DNA from: Triglochin maritima
Taxonomy: Eukaryota; Streptophyta; Magnoliopsida; Alismatales; Juncaginaceae
Assembly: GCA_963682175.1 (NCBI GenBank)
Contig: OY821788.1
Location: forward strand, 15,394,001-15,458,000
DNA: 64,000 bases
Reading direction: 5' to 3'
Both the position numbers and the translations under genes were made by a program. Of the stretch, positions 1 through 11,437 are shown piece by piece. The notes beneath the pieces were generated by a model that had not been told where the DNA came from, ran no database searches, and was given only the letters and a program-made list of their open reading frames with translations. Each line of letters begins with the position of its first letter. The first letter of the stretch is position 1.

Positions 1-734
1 ACGGTCGACCGAACAGGTACCGGTCGACCGAACTACAGGGTTCGGTAGAGGGAATACTCGATCGGTTGAACTAAACTTGTGTCGACCGAAAGCAGGTAGA
101 TTTTACCTAATAGAACGGTCAACCGATCAAGGTATTTTGTTCGACCGGTTCAAAAGTATTTGGGGGTGTATTAAGAGAAAAATGTGTATACGACCGTTGT
201 ATAATACGACAAATATAACGGTCGTATTTTTACCAAAAATAGCAAACGAAATAGTCGACCGAACAGGTCTGGGTATACGGTTAAACGGAAGTGTGATCGG
301 TTGAACTGATTGGTCTGGTATAACAAATATTGTGTATAACCGGTCGACCGAAAGGTGAACGGTCGACCGAACTCAGGTAGACTGGCGACCAGTGTTTTAG
401 GTGTTTAGGTGATCTAATGAAGTCCAAATGATATGATATTTTGTGTGTGACTCCTACAAGGAACCTAGTGTGTGAATGCATGCATATTAGCTTAAGTTAT
501 GCTCAATTCACATAAGTTCCTAATACTCAAAGAAAGGTAAAATTACATGTCTTCAATCCTAGCTTGATTACATGTCTTGACTTGATTTTTCTTCTTTCTT
601 GAGTCTTGATCACCTGTAGAGGTTAGCACAAAGCAATATATATGCAATGCAATATGTGTGCTACTCTACATGATCATAATTAAGATTAGGTTAATTAAAT
701 CATCAAAACATAGATTAAGGCCAAAAAGCCAACA
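1..734 (-). mobile_element. Ty1/copia family C LTR, cut by the window edge
   Basis: The stretch ends in GCCAACA at 734, as do the two full family C LTRs at 47994-49485 and 51811-53345. The last 250 bases match them closely, including the segments about ACATGTCTTGACTTGA and GATTAAGGCC. Read on the minus strand the LTR begins TGTTGGC. The first 370 bases hold the CGGTCGACCG dyad array typical of this family, for example dyads at 2-11 and 21-30. The other LTR end and the left TSD lie outside the window, so solo LTR and element end cannot be told apart. The expected right TSD copy is ggtat at 735-739. Confidence 0.85.
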
Positions 735-1180
735 GGTATGACCAAGGGTATTCGATTGGTTTTGGGACCTGGATTGTTGGTCATATGTCATTTATGTTAT
801 TGTCTGTGAATGTCATGAGATACTAGTATGGTAGGATCATTCATTGTACGTAGTATGCATGTAGGTGAACTTGGTATACGGGGTTTCCTTATGGAAACTC
901 AGGCATTGTTGTTGTTATGTTGCTTTTCAGGACCGCTGTGGGTTCTGGTTGGGTGGTGACCGAGGACGAGTTCATTTTGGATCCGGATCCTCCAATCTTT
1001 TGTGGTGATTATGATTACATGTATTTTTATGTTGCATTTTGATGTAATCATACGTTTGACAACTCTTGTATTCGGTGCACCCGGTGTATATATTTTAGTA
1101 GTGTTCCCAGTGTGGTTGTTGATATCTTCTTTTATTCCTTTTTAAAGTTTCAAATTTTCCGCTATTTTCGGGACGTTACA
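735..1180 (+). mobile_element. End of an unassigned LTR element (Tekay/Del-like ending)
   Basis: Non-coding sequence ending in CGGGACGTTACA, directly abutting a gypsy A leader at 1181. On the minus strand this would read TGTAACGTCCCG, a start familiar from chromovirus LTRs such as Tekay/Del. A distantly similar stretch lies at 58086-58335 (shared elements gggtggygac, dgacgagt, gatgtaatca, and an acgttaca-like end). The family assignment is from memory of LTR ends only. No coding sequence is visible. Confidence 0.35.
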
Positions 1181-1904
1181 ATGACGGTCGGGACCGGATC
1201 GCTCTCCTAATACGCCCGAAATCCTTAGGGCTAATGTCTACTTGATTTTAAAAATTAGGCTCTTGATTAGTGTGGTTTGTGGGGCGAAGGAAAGGGTGAT
1301 GAAATGCCCCACCTTATCTTTTATGGGACAACCCCTCCTTAGTAGCGTTTTGGACTCTTAATCTAACAATCAACTCTCCAAACAAACGCTCAACTCACAC
1401 TTGTTTCAATGCACTTCCTACTAACTAATGCATGTTCATATGAAATGCATGAATGAGAGTAGAAGGAGCGTACCTTACGCCAGCACTCAGCAACTGAAAA
1501 TAAAGCTAAAATGAAAGACAATCTATATGCCTAAGTCACATACATGATGCATGACCTAAACAAAAAGAATGCCTAATCTTTTGCTTTGGTTTTAGGGTCG
1601 AAGTTGCTTAAAGGAGGTTTGATTTTTTATCTGGGAACAAACTATAAGTCAAAACATGCCAAATCAAGTCCCAGATCACTACATCAATTATGCAAACACG
1701 CCAAAGAAATAAGAGAGTAAACGAAGCTCACCAGACTGCCAATTGGCGGTCTCAGGCCACTGATTGGCGGTCTACAGTGCCCAGATTGCCTCAAAACTTC
1801 TCCAGTTGTTCCTCCTGGCGACTCCAAGTCTCCTGAAATAAAGAAAAACTACACAACACAAATTAAATCCACTCGAATCGTCCAAACAATAGTCTGGACT
1901 GGCA
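1181..1904 (-). mobile_element. Gypsy family A 5' leader (A1)
   Basis: Non-coding leader between primer site and gag, read on the minus strand. It aligns with the leader at 14790-15508 (same strand) and, inverted, with 40932-41650. Shared landmarks are the block around ATCACCC...GCCCC, the stretch ACTCACACTTGTT, and the dyad doublet at 1734-1751 and 1755-1772 (GACTGCCAATTGGCGGTC, then GGCCACTGATTGGCGGTC). It is cut at 1180 by the neighbouring LTR end. Nothing in it codes for protein. Confidence 0.75.
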
Positions 1905-1929
1905 CCTCCCCGGCAACGGCGCCAAAAAC
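1905..1929 (-). promoter_or_regulatory. Gypsy A1 primer-binding site
   Basis: The plus strand reads ccccggcaacggcgccaaaa; the minus strand gives TTGGCGCCGTTGCCGGGG, just inside the LTR end. This complements the 3' end of tRNA-Asp, the primer usual for Athila-type elements. It fixes the LTR boundary at 1931 and the element's direction. Confidence 0.85.
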
Positions 1930-1930
1930 T

Positions 1931-3290
1931 TGTTGAACGTTTTAATTAAACCGCAAGTGCACGGCCGCGCTGAAGCGGTGGCAAATACGGGTCATCCTCA
2001 GGGAGGTGAGTAGCCTCTTGTTTATCATAAATCAAGTGGTGAAAAAATGGAGAAGAGAGTTGATTATGCTACACTAGGAAGTACGAAATGCGAAAGAAAG
2101 AAACAAACGATGAAATACCAACTAAGCTAAGAACAAAATGTTGTAATTCAGGAATGGGAAACGCCCTAAAGGGTGGAGTGAGTGCACACATGCAAATAGG
2201 TGGGTGTTGAACACATTCTTTAAGCACAAATGAAGGTGGTGTTATCATGCATAGGAAGTGTCTAAGTGTTATGGCAAAACCTATCAATCCATTCACCAAC
2301 CTAGTTGATTTAACATTTACATATACAACTTGTTTATTTCAGAACTTAAACAAGTATGAGAGGTGTCTAATCATTTTGGCAAAACTCATCAAGTTATAAA
2401 TTCTATCCTAAACAAGCAAGCATACATTCATGTTTTATCAACACATTGGAAATAAAGCATTCATTCCATTTTCATTTGCATGTATGTACATCTACCCCAA
2501 CCCCCAAAGGGGATAGAACTACTTACTACACATTAGATGAATTATTAAACTAAGCAAAGAAAGCATATTAACTAAGCTATTAAAACTAATGAAATGAAAT
2601 TAAGAAAAGTAAAACAAACAACATGAAACAAAAAACATAATGAAGAAACTTTTATTAAGATGACACACAATTCAAGTAGCATCCTCCCACTTTAGTGTGT
2701 GCTTCAAGGCCTCACTTCAGTAGGAAGAATAGTCACTCAAAATATGAAGTGATTACAATAGAAGGTGAAGAGTTCTATTTATAGCCAAAGAAAAAGGCAA
2801 TCCGGGACATTCCCCCGATGTGGGAATAAACAATTACCAAAAATAGCCTAAACATCCTCTAATACATGTGCAGGAGACATTTGAGTGGATTTAGAAGGAT
2901 CCAGACCGCCAATTAGCGGTCCATAAGATTTGGATCCGGCTAAATTTCATTCTGGGCTATTCTGGATTCGTTTGTCGGTCTTTGATGCGTCTACTTTGTT
3001 TATTGGAGTTCCGACCCGAATCTAATTGCCAAAATACTCCCCAAGGTGGTGTGGAGTTTTCTGTTTTGCTCTTTGGTCCTTTGGTCTTACCTTCAAGTCC
3101 TTCTCCCTTGCATCTCAGTCCCCAGATCTCACAATTCAGTCCTTTTTCCCAGCTTTTGGGTCCTTTTATGCTTCATCTCTTCAAACCTATTTATTTCTGA
3201 AATTCAAACATAAAACTCATAACATAGCATTGTTTAGGTGAAAGATAATAGATATAAGATACAAATATAAGCATGAAATGATGTCAATCA
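1931..3290 (-). mobile_element. Gypsy family A 5' LTR (A1)
   Basis: On the minus strand the LTR begins TGATTGACATC (plus-strand end GATGTCAATCA at 3290) and ends CGTTCAACA (plus-strand TGTTGAACG at 1931). It matches the split plus-strand LTR at 31646-32394/39645-40907. It holds a TATA box (ctatttata, 2775-2783), a dyad GACCGCCAATTAGCGGTC at 2904-2921 about 120 bp upstream of it, and the conserved end tgcacttgcgg next to the primer site. No protein is encoded. It interrupts the copia K LTR that starts at 3291. Confidence 0.85.
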
Positions 3291-4663
3291 GATCTCTTGT
3301 TTATCTCTGCATTAAACCACATCATGTGCAAACCACTTTGCACATGATCTCTTGTTTATTTTGCCACATCATCATCCCATAATTACCTTTGACCAAGGTG
3401 GATTAAATACAACCTTAAATCAGTAAAAAAATTCTTATTAATATATGCAAAAACATGGGCAGATAGTTGGACTGTTTCTCACTATTTTTGACTTTACCAC
3501 ATTTTGGATTAATATCGAACAAAATTTGGGCTTTGGGGTTTTAGCAAATTCATATGTTATAATGTTGCGGATCACATTATATTATGTTATATATTATCAT
3601 ATATAATGTCAAACATTATACCACATAATATATACATATTTGATACAAATTTATTTGATATTCTAACTATGTCGTTATTACGACATATTGATTTTATTAT
3701 TTTGCCACAGGTATTTTATTTCATAACACATGAAACTTAATACATCATATAAAATATAAAATCATATTACTTATTTCACAGTTTTGTGGTGTGACCAATA
3801 AGAGGATTTAAGTTATAATGACAATGATATAAAACACATTATATCATAAACTATAAGCGGTATCTAGCAACACAGTATGGTTACCCACAAAGTTGTTTTG
3901 TTCACTCGAACTAAATACGATCCATTTAGTGATATGTAATATCATTAGTGTCTATCCCTTGCCTCATGATATTGAGAATATTATACAGAGTAGAAATGTG
4001 TCATCTTTGTATTATATATTCATTTCTTGATCTCTCAAGGTAATTATAAATATGTAACTATACACAACTTACATTGTGCACATTATAATTTCGTTTTATC
4101 AAGTGACCCAGTAATATCATCACTGAAGTCAAGATGGGCAATGATAATCTTTTGACATATCATTTTTTCCAACATAAGTCATGTATAACCAACTAATACC
4201 TTTATCACTATACTCATTGATAGATTTTGATAATAATCAAATCATAAACTCCTTATGTGAAAAGATATAGGTTTCATATCTTTGGATTCAAAGAGACAAT
4301 GAAACATTAATGACAAAAACACAATTCCATAATGTTTCATTTGTTAGGTCACCTCAATATATGAAAGAAACATTTTCTATTTTATAAACTCATGTTGTTA
4401 AATATTTGTAGAGCTACAATATCTTTTTTAACCAACATGACAATCTTATCTCGGTAATTAATGTCCCATGTTAATCACCATGATTGTGAATTAATTTTGA
4501 TTTATGTAAACCATTATCTCAGAGCTCTACGGTTATGGACCAAGAGCCTCTTCCTTAACTCTTCTAAAAGACGAATACATTAATCAATGAACAAAATGTT
4601 CAATACGTTAAATTCATAATAAAAGACATATAAAAGTAAGAATTTTAGAACACATTCCTATCA
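3291..4663 (-). mobile_element. Copia family K 3' LTR, truncated by the A1 insertion
   Basis: Nearly collinear with 56284-57658, an intact solo LTR of the same family. On the minus strand it begins TGATAGGAATGTG at 4663. The far end is missing because gypsy A1 was inserted at 3290/3291. The polypurine tract lies just beyond the start, which makes this the 3' LTR of an element whose pol end survives at 4760-4909. It is AT-rich with no coding content. Confidence 0.85.
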
Positions 4664-4680
4664 ATCTCCCACTTGTTATA
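4664..4680 (-). promoter_or_regulatory. Copia K polypurine tract
   Basis: The minus strand reads AACAAGTGGGAGAT directly before the LTR start TGATAGG. This is the purine-rich plus-strand primer of copia elements and proves the LTR/internal boundary. Confidence 0.75.
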
Positions 4681-4759
4681 AAAGATTTCTTTCACATACA
4701 TTCTTAACGTATAAAATGATAGTAACTAGGGTAACCCTTTCATATCACTCATCAAGCCA

Positions 4760-4909
4760 TTATGCATGGTTTTTCAAACCCATGGACTCGAAATGCATTT
4801 CGCCTTTGGCTTGGGATAATGGTTTCGTGAATGGATCAGTTGTGTTGCTATTTGTGTCCACCCATAATAAATTTACTTTGTCTTCATCGATGAAATCACG
4901 GGTGCAAGA
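4760..4909 (-). pseudogene. Copia K pol C-terminus (RNase H tail)
   Basis: The minus strand encodes the last part of a Ty1/copia RNase H domain: T-R-D-F-I-D-E-D, then V-D-T-N-S-N-T-T-D-P-F-T-K-P-L, then a G-L-K-N-H-A end before a stop at 4760-4762. The D-P-(F/L)-T-K-P-L motif is the conserved end of plant copia polyproteins. The rest of pol is missing; at about 4910 the sequence switches to gypsy DNA on the other strand. A plus-strand open frame across 4716-5225 is antisense to this piece over its first part and is not a gene there. Confidence 0.8.
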
Positions 4910-4937
4910 ACGTTGTCATGTGATCTTGGCCTTTGAT

Positions 4938-5225
4938 CTATTCTCTTTTGATTCGGTGTCAATTGAGCCACAAAATACCATTTTTGTGTCCTCTAGGCCA
5001 CTTGTTCTTCATGTTGTATCTTTTGAGGACTCAATGTGGGGCGAGAATCCACCACCTGTTACCCTTCAAGTCAATCAACATGTCGAGGGACTTCGCCGTC
5101 TGGGACATAAGTTGAGGGTAGAATCTTATTTGTTTCCATCTCTTTTCACAGACCTTGGTTTTGAGAGCATGAACCAACAACTTTGGTTCGAACATCCCAA
5201 CATTCCCGTGTTTATGATGTTGTGA
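4938..5225 (+). pseudogene. Gypsy A-like gag-downstream coding fragment
   Basis: About 95 residues open on the plus strand. The segment L-H-V-V-(S/P)-(F/L)-(E/K)-D-S resembles residues about 225-235 of the downstream gag-linker reading at 42470-43378, and the DNA that follows (5440-5900) matches 43690-44180. I take it as a rearranged remnant of the same gypsy family, truncated at its 5' side by the copia K junction. No catalytic motif is visible. Confidence 0.45.
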
Positions 5226-6422
5226 TCCCATAGATGAGTATGTCTAGCTTGAGAGATGGTAGGTTCCTATTCAATGTACCTTGACAAATGAACATGATAC
5301 ACATTGTTGCATATAGTCATGTTAAAAAGAAAAAAAGAAAAATATAGAAAAGAAAAAATGCAACAAAAAATAATGAGATAAAAAGAAAATAACAATAAGA
5401 GTTACTTGTTCAAAAGAAAACTCAAAAAATTGCAATGGTTGTTGTGGGCATCAACCCCTGAGTATTTGGGCCCCAATGGTCGAAGGTATCTCACATGTTT
5501 TGGGACTTTGATTTTGTCCATCAACATGACAATGAAGTTTCTTTTGTGCATTAAAATATTGGTGAGACCGTAACTCTTTCATGTGTAAATCAATGTAGTA
5601 TTATACCTGCATACATTGCGGACAATATATGAGTTAAGTGTTGGGGTTTTTTACATGTGTATGTAGTGGCGTTGAGTCTTTTTCAATTGTTTTTATTTTC
5701 TTTTGTTTGTGTTGTAAGGGACATGATAGTGTGCTACGTTTTCCATTGATAAATTTGGTATATATGACAAGATCCTTGGGTGACTTGTCTTCTTTGTATG
5801 TCGCAGTGCTTTACCTTTTCCCTTTCTTTAAAAAACGTTTTGTGTTTCCAAAATAATTTTTTTGGGGTTTTGTGCATGTGTAGCATGTGCAAAATTGTTT
5901 TGAGGCAATGTAAAAAAAATAAGGTCCTAAAATTGACTTGGACATGACACATTTGGATATCTAGTATGTCATACATTGTTCTTGTTTCGAGTTGTGAGGA
6001 TGCCCCTAGTGTTCCCTTAGAGGGTGACGTATCATAGGGTTTTAGGAGTCAAAATAGAAAATGAAGTCCACTATGAACCTAGTGAGTGTCCCTCTTTAAG
6101 GGGATTCATGTATATAAATATACAAAAGCTATTGTTTGTGAAAATAGAATATCTATATTTTCGGGTCCATTAGGTGTTGATCTAAAGGGTAGATAGGTTG
6201 TGTTCATGTCCATAGAGTACATCTTAAGGAAGTCCATCATTAGGTTTATGGTTTATTATTAACACCAAAGTGATTAAAAGTATTGTCAATAAGTAATCCC
6301 AAGTCAAGTAAAATTTATGGCAAAATGCCTAATGAAGTCAGAGGTAAAATAACAAAAGTAAGGAAAAAGAGAGCAAAAGGATAACTATGTGAACTCAAGT
6401 GTTAATTATTAATAAGCCCTAT
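5226..6422 (+). mobile_element. Gypsy 3' untranslated region fragment
   Basis: Non-coding DNA with the landmarks of 43690-44400 and 53740-54300: a gttgtgggc...gggcccc block, the run after the TGTTGGGGTTTT purine/thymine stretch at 5639, TTGGGTGACTTGTCTTC at about 5776, and a late agtccac(t/c)..gaacctagtgag block. It ends at the TSD copy CCTAT (6418-6422) of the B1 insertion. From about 6180 I see no match to the other copies. Confidence 0.6.
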
Positions 6423-7635
6423 TGATGAGAATTAAATTTATACCGCAAGTGCACGGCGTCAATGAAGACGTGGCAAATGCGGGTCGAACACAAGGAGGGA
6501 GAAATCTTGTTATTTTTATGATTTTCGATTAAGGGAAAGGAAGAGAGAGAAATAAGTTGGTTTTGAGATTTTTGGGTTTTAATTATCTAAAGCAAGAAAC
6601 ATGAACAATTAAAACTAAAACAAGAATAAAGAAGTGAATTCCGTTGGGTGGAGGTTTAGATTTAAGGTTTAGGTTAGAGAATTCAGAAACTTATAATAAA
6701 TCATGTTAGCTACGAAGCATTACATGATAAATGATTTAACACAAACTCAAGTAATCAAAATATACTAATCACGAACTTAAAATAATAACATTTATTCTCT
6801 TCTCTTCACCCTAAATCCGTCACCTCCACCCTTTGGAAAGAGTTAGAAACTCATGGCGGGAGGAAGAAGGGGTCCTAGAGGCATTACAAAAGAAAAGTAA
6901 AAACGAGGAATAAAAGATAGAATTTTATTACTAAAATAAAGACAAATAAAAACAACAACTAAAAACTAGGTCTAAGGCCAAGGACCCTTCTAACATCGTT
7001 CTCGGGGCTATTTATAGTTGTTACAAGAGACCTAAGTATAGAATTGGAGAGTACACGTGTCAAGACACGACTGGACAAAAATTGAGCACACGGATCGCCT
7101 CTGGTGCGGGGGAAACGCCACACATCAAGTGTAATTTGCGGCGGAAACGCCGCATATATTGCTCTGATTTTGTCCGGATTTTGGTTGAATGTTTATGGTA
7201 TGATTTGATCCTTCTTTGCGCGTCTGGATTGATTCTTTCCATTCTTTTGAGCTCCGGATTAATTCCTTCATATATTTGGAGATCCACATTGATTTTTCTT
7301 TAGATTTTCTCCAAGATAATATTTTGGTGCTTTAATTGCAATTAGGTCCTTGTCCTTTTGCAATTAAGTCCCCGACTACTTTTGTGCTTAAGCCCTTGTT
7401 GTTTTTGTAATTTGGTCTTGAATGCTTTTATGGTTGGATTTGAAACCCGATAATCTTGAGCTTCGTCTTTATGATAGAAATGAGTCTTTTGTACGCGTTT
7501 ATGCTCAGAATGTGGGTAATTTGCATTCAGGTCCCTGTATTCTGTAAATAAGACTAAACACATACCTTAGTAGCATTTATTGATATAAAAGTAATCTAAA
7601 TGAAAGACATATGATGTAATGTATGCAATGCATCA
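6423..7635 (-). repeat. B1 3' LTR
   Basis: The plus strand begins TGATGAGAATTAAATT and ends CAATGCATCA. It is near-identical to 12686-13897 with scattered substitutions and short indels. TATA box (ctatttata) near 7010-7018; upstream of it, near 7108-7157, the dyad pair based on GCGGCGGAAACGCCGC, whose first member is damaged here (GCGGGGGAAACGCCAC). Confidence 0.95.
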
Positions 7636-7652
7636 AATACCCCCACACCTAG
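7636..7652 (-). promoter_or_regulatory. B1 polypurine tract
   Basis: The minus strand reads TAGGTGTGGGGGTATT directly before the LTR start TGATGC. The same tract abuts the B2 LTR at 25425 and, in variant form, the E2 LTR at 54962. Confidence 0.85.
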
Positions 7653-8732
7653 ATTTTGCTAGTCCCTAGCAAAACATAATATAAGAAAAATGAAAACAGG
7701 GAAATCCTAACTCACTTTCGTAGGAATCACGGTTGCACTTAGCATGTGCAACAAGCCATTAAACCTCTTTGTTGCCAAGGAGGAGGACTGTTGTCTCCTG
7801 TGGGTTTTCAGCGGATATACCCACAAAATCCTAAATCAACATTTCATTAATAGTTCTTAATATCCCTACCTCAACCTTATATATCTCACTAAGAATTCTT
7901 GCATGCTTATTATATAAATCTAACTCATTAAAAATATGACTTGGTCTTTGTTCCTCCAACATTCACACACTAACCCTTCTACACATGTTATCACTTAAAT
8001 TATTTTGCACGCCTCCTCTGGTGGTGAAGTATCATTTGGATCAACCATGGCATGGATCATTCTTTTAGCTTTGGGCCTTGAGTATTTTTTTCTTTTCTTC
8101 CGTGATTCAACACATTTGCTTTTTGACACTTTTACCCTTTTTGCATTCGTGTAGCGAGTTTGGTCGATAATCCCGAGCTGGTAGACTCAAGTTACCGGGT
8201 TTCAAGATACCCCTACGGACCAATGACTCAAAGGATTGGGCTTTGGTAATCATTTTGTAGAATGTGCTTTCCTCACTTTATTCCTTTATTTTTAATTTTA
8301 TTTTCCTCAAGGCTTAATTGCTATTAGAAGTCCACACTTCCCGGTATATTTTCCTCAACCTCTACTTTTTATCAACCACTTCAAAGATTTGAGTCATCCA
8401 ATTTAAGTGCATACATATCTTAAAGGGCAATGGGTTATTTCTTTGGAACTTAGATTTATGTCATAATTTCTACAAGCAGAGCTATATAATAAGGAACAAA
8501 AACTCAATGCAATTTGTACACGGGTTTTGGCAGTTCAATCTTAAGCTATGTCATGAAACATTTATTTATTTATTTATTTATTTTTAGAAATAAAAGAACA
8601 GATATATAGATAAATATATACATAAACACCCCCCACACCTAAATCATGCATTGTCCTCAATGTATGCAAATATAAAGCAAATGCACTTATTACCTTGATG
8701 AACTGCGGTGGAAGGATGGAATTTGCTCAAAG
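7653..8732 (-). other. B1 3' untranslated region with conserved terminal block
   Basis: Non-coding. Its first 170 bases (7653-7830) carry a block also found before the LTRs at 25425-25620 and 54770-54961: GGACTAGCAAAA, GAAAGTGAGTTAGGATTT, GCTTGTTGCA, and a GTGGGTATATCCGCTGAAAA segment on the minus strand. An ATTT microsatellite sits at about 8557-8585. No reverse transcriptase remnant can be read. Confidence 0.7.
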
Positions 8733-10190
8733 TCAACCATCGTCAGAACTGGATTGAATGACACCATATTGGTGCATGTATCCAGTTGAATTGTTCCCCA
8801 TGTTGCAATGAGAGTCCTGAGTCACAGGTTCCACACCCCTCACATAAATTGGTTCTCTTATTTGGTCGAGTGATGGTGGGTGTGTAGATGAATTCCTCCC
8901 ATTTTTCTTACTTCCTTTTTGATTTTGTGATGATTTATTTGATTCAGAAATCTTATAAATACGTGCTCTCATCACAACATCACTTTGATTGCACATTATT
9001 TCTGGCTCACTATCAACATGAAAAATATTAAATTCAGCTTTTAGGTTCCCGAAAGATAATTGCATGAGCCCATTTCGACAGTTTATTAATGCTTCAGAAG
9101 TGGCTAAAAAGGGTCTGCCTAGTATTACAGGGATTTGCCTCTTAGGATCGACAAGAGGTTCAGTGTCTAGAACGACAAAATCCACTGGGTAAATGAAGTC
9201 ACCCACCTTGATCCAAACGTCCTCGACTACACCTCTTGGTTTCTTAATAGAGCAGTCAGCAAATTGAAGAGTTGTCTTAGAGGGTTTTAGTGGACCAAGG
9301 TTGAGTTGCTCGTAGACAGAGAATGGGAGTAGGTTAACACTAGCACCAAGGTCTAGAAGGGCTTTTTTGATAAAAGTATCTCCTATTGCACAAGAAATTG
9401 TGGGACATCCAGGATCCTTATATTTTATAGGAGACGAGTTTGACAGCATAGAGCTTATGTTTGCAGTTAAGAATGCCTTCTTTGGTACGTTCGTTTTTCG
9501 CTTTTTAGTGCACAGATCTTTTAAGAATTTAGCATAAGCAGGTATTTGTTGAATCATGTCTAAGAGTGGAATGTTCACCTTAACTTGCTTAAATACTTTC
9601 AAGATTTTCTCTATTTGTGCACTTGAGTTCTTTTTGAGTCTATTGGGGAATGGAACTTTAGGGACATAGACTCGCTCAGGTTCAGGTTGAGCTATGGGTT
9701 CAGGTTGAGTAGGTGGGTTGGGCGTTTCAGCTTGGACGACGGGTTCAATGGTTAGGTCATATGTGGTAGCTTGATGGCTAGATTGATTAGACGTTCTAGG
9801 ATTTACCACATTATTATCAATCTGTCTTCCGGACCGTAATGATACTACTGCATTTATTTGTTGGAACGCTCCTTCCTCATTAACCATTTGAACCGGTCTA
9901 GGGTTGTTATTTCCTGAAGGTGCTTGATAGGATTGATATGAATTATTAGATCTAGGGTTCACCTCAGGTTGACTTGGAAACCGACCCTTTTCTCTTTCAC
10001 CTACTATTTGTGCTAGTTGGCTGACTTGTGTCTCTAGCCTTTGGAAGGTCTGGTTGGTTGTTTGTATAAAGGTTTTCATCAAATTTTCCAAGTTTGTCAA
10101 CCTAACCTCATGATCGCCATTGTTACTAAACCCATATGATGTATTATTTTGGTTATACGGGTTGGTTGTTGTCTAAGAGGTTGACCTTGT
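8733..10190 (-). CDS. B1 gag C-terminal linker plus aspartic protease
   Basis: Minus-strand frame of about 480 residues. It continues gag after a one-base shift near 10170-10190: upstream of the first listed start the frame is open and reads N-Q-N-N-T-S-Y-G-F. The N-terminal third is a Gln/Asn/Pro-rich linker. The retropepsin domain follows, with the sequence before it (K-Y-K-D-P-G-C-P-T-I), catalytic L-L-D-L-G-A-S-V-N-L-L-P and the flap/closing motif V-I-L-G-R-P-F-L-A-T. The D-L-G-A-S form is typical of Athila-type plant gypsy proteases, which cut the Gag-Pol polyprotein. The frame ends with a Ser-rich tail just where reverse transcriptase should begin, which is absent. Whether the shift to gag is a mutation or programmed cannot be settled here. 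Confidence 0.85.
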
Positions 10191-11173
10191 TGGCTTGATG
10201 AGAAATTGGAATTACTACGCCAACCCGAGTTATAGGTTGATGCGTATGGGTCATTTCTAGCATGGTTATACATGGCATTAACTTGTTCCCAGTCCGCACA
10301 ATCCTCCATTACATGACCAGTCTGACCACATCTAGAGCAAGGGATAGACGAGGCTTGATTCACTCGGGTTTGGGTTTGTAGCTCTAAACTTTCCATTCTG
10401 CGCATAAGGGTAGCTAGTTTTGCTTCAGCCGCTATGTTGGCATCCATAGCTAAGACACCTGGTTTGGGTTGACTTGCTATTCTAGATCCAATACTCGGGT
10501 TGAGCGGTGTTCTAGCGTTGTCCCATTGCATACTATTTTCAGCTAAATCCTCAACAAAAGTCCAGGCATCATTTTCATTTTTTGACATAAAGTTCCCTTG
10601 GCTTACGGATTCTACCATAACCCTAGATGTGGGTGTCAATCCTTCATAAATAATTTGACATAATTGCCATCTTGTAATTCCATGATGAGGGCATTTGGTA
10701 ATTCCACTCTTAAATCTTTCTAGATAGGAATAGAACGGCTCGCTCTCAGACTGAACAAATGCAACAATTTCATTCCTAATCCTCATAGTCTTATGGTTGG
10801 GGAAATATTTTTTTAGGAAAACTTGAACAAACTCAGCCCAACTTCTAATGGATCTTTCGGCTAGACTATATAGCCATTTCTTAGCGTCGTCCTTTAGTGC
10901 TAGAGGCACGAATTTCAGACGCACTGCCTCCTCAGGGATATGCTGGTATTGCATAAGAGAGCAGATTTCCTCAAATTCTCTAAGGAAGAGATATGGGTCT
11001 TCCCTAGAGGTGAACTTAGGCAACATACTCATGTATTGTGCCTTAAGTTCGATGTCGCGACCCGGTATGGTGGGCATAACGATGGACGATGGCTGAGCAG
11101 CCATCGCTGGATAGCATCGATCCCTCAGAGTTATAGGTTGCACAACAGGTGGGTCCACTACGTTCTCACCCAT
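10097..11173 (-). CDS. B1 gag (capsid and zinc knuckle)
   Basis: Minus strand; 11173 is the first ATG (M-G-E-N-V-V-D). The frame stays open upstream to 11311, but only with a TTG start. The retrotransposon Gag domain is clear: D-P-Y-L-F-L-R-E-F-E-E-I-C, then L-K-D-D-A-K-K-W-L, then F-L-K-K-Y-F-P. A CCHC knuckle C-S-R-C-G-Q-T-G-H-V-M-E-D-C near residue 280 would bind the element's RNA. The frame overlaps the start of the protease frame and ends after a shifted tail at 10097, so gag and protease were probably one polyprotein. It forms the virus-like particle in the cytoplasm; with pol missing, reverse transcription would need a helper element. Confidence 0.9.
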   Translation of the reverse strand: MGENVVDPPVVQPITLRDRCYPAMAAQPSSIVMPTIPGRDIELKAQYMSMLPKFTSREDPYLFLREFEEICSLMQYQHIPEEAVRLKFVPLALKDDAKKWLYSLAERSIRSWAEFVQVFLKKYFPNHKTMRIRNEIVAFVQSESEPFYSYLERFKSGITKCPHHGITRWQLCQIIYEGLTPTSRVMVESVSQGNFMSKNENDAWTFVEDLAENSMQWDNARTPLNPSIGSRIASQPKPGVLAMDANIAAEAKLATLMRRMESLELQTQTRVNQASSIPCSRCGQTGHVMEDCADWEQVNAMYNHARNDPYASTYNSGWRSNSNFSSSQQGQPLRQQPTRITKIIHHMGLVTMAIMRLG

Positions 11174-11355
11174 TGGATCCGAGTGAGGTGGTGCAGCAGA
11201 TGGATTGTGGCTAAGTTCTAGACTGGAATCTACATGAACTCGTGAGAGTCGATTACTTAAGTCCCGAATCCAAATCTGAGTGCACCGGGTTGAATCAATT
11301 TTTGAGTTCAAATTCGAAATTTAAATTCCAAATTTAATTTCAAGAATTAATTTCG

Positions 11356-11357
<2 letters not shown>

Positions 11358-11432
<75 letters not shown>
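11358..11432. repeat. (TA)n microsatellite in the B1 leader
   Basis: About 37 uninterrupted TA units between the gag start and the leader, followed by TTTATG and a T run. Length is prone to assembly and replication slippage. Confidence 0.97.

Positions 11433-11437
<5 letters not shown>

Noticed and set aside
4716..4909. Plus-strand open frame start
   Set aside because: This part is antisense to a copia RNase H tail with clear motifs on the minus strand.
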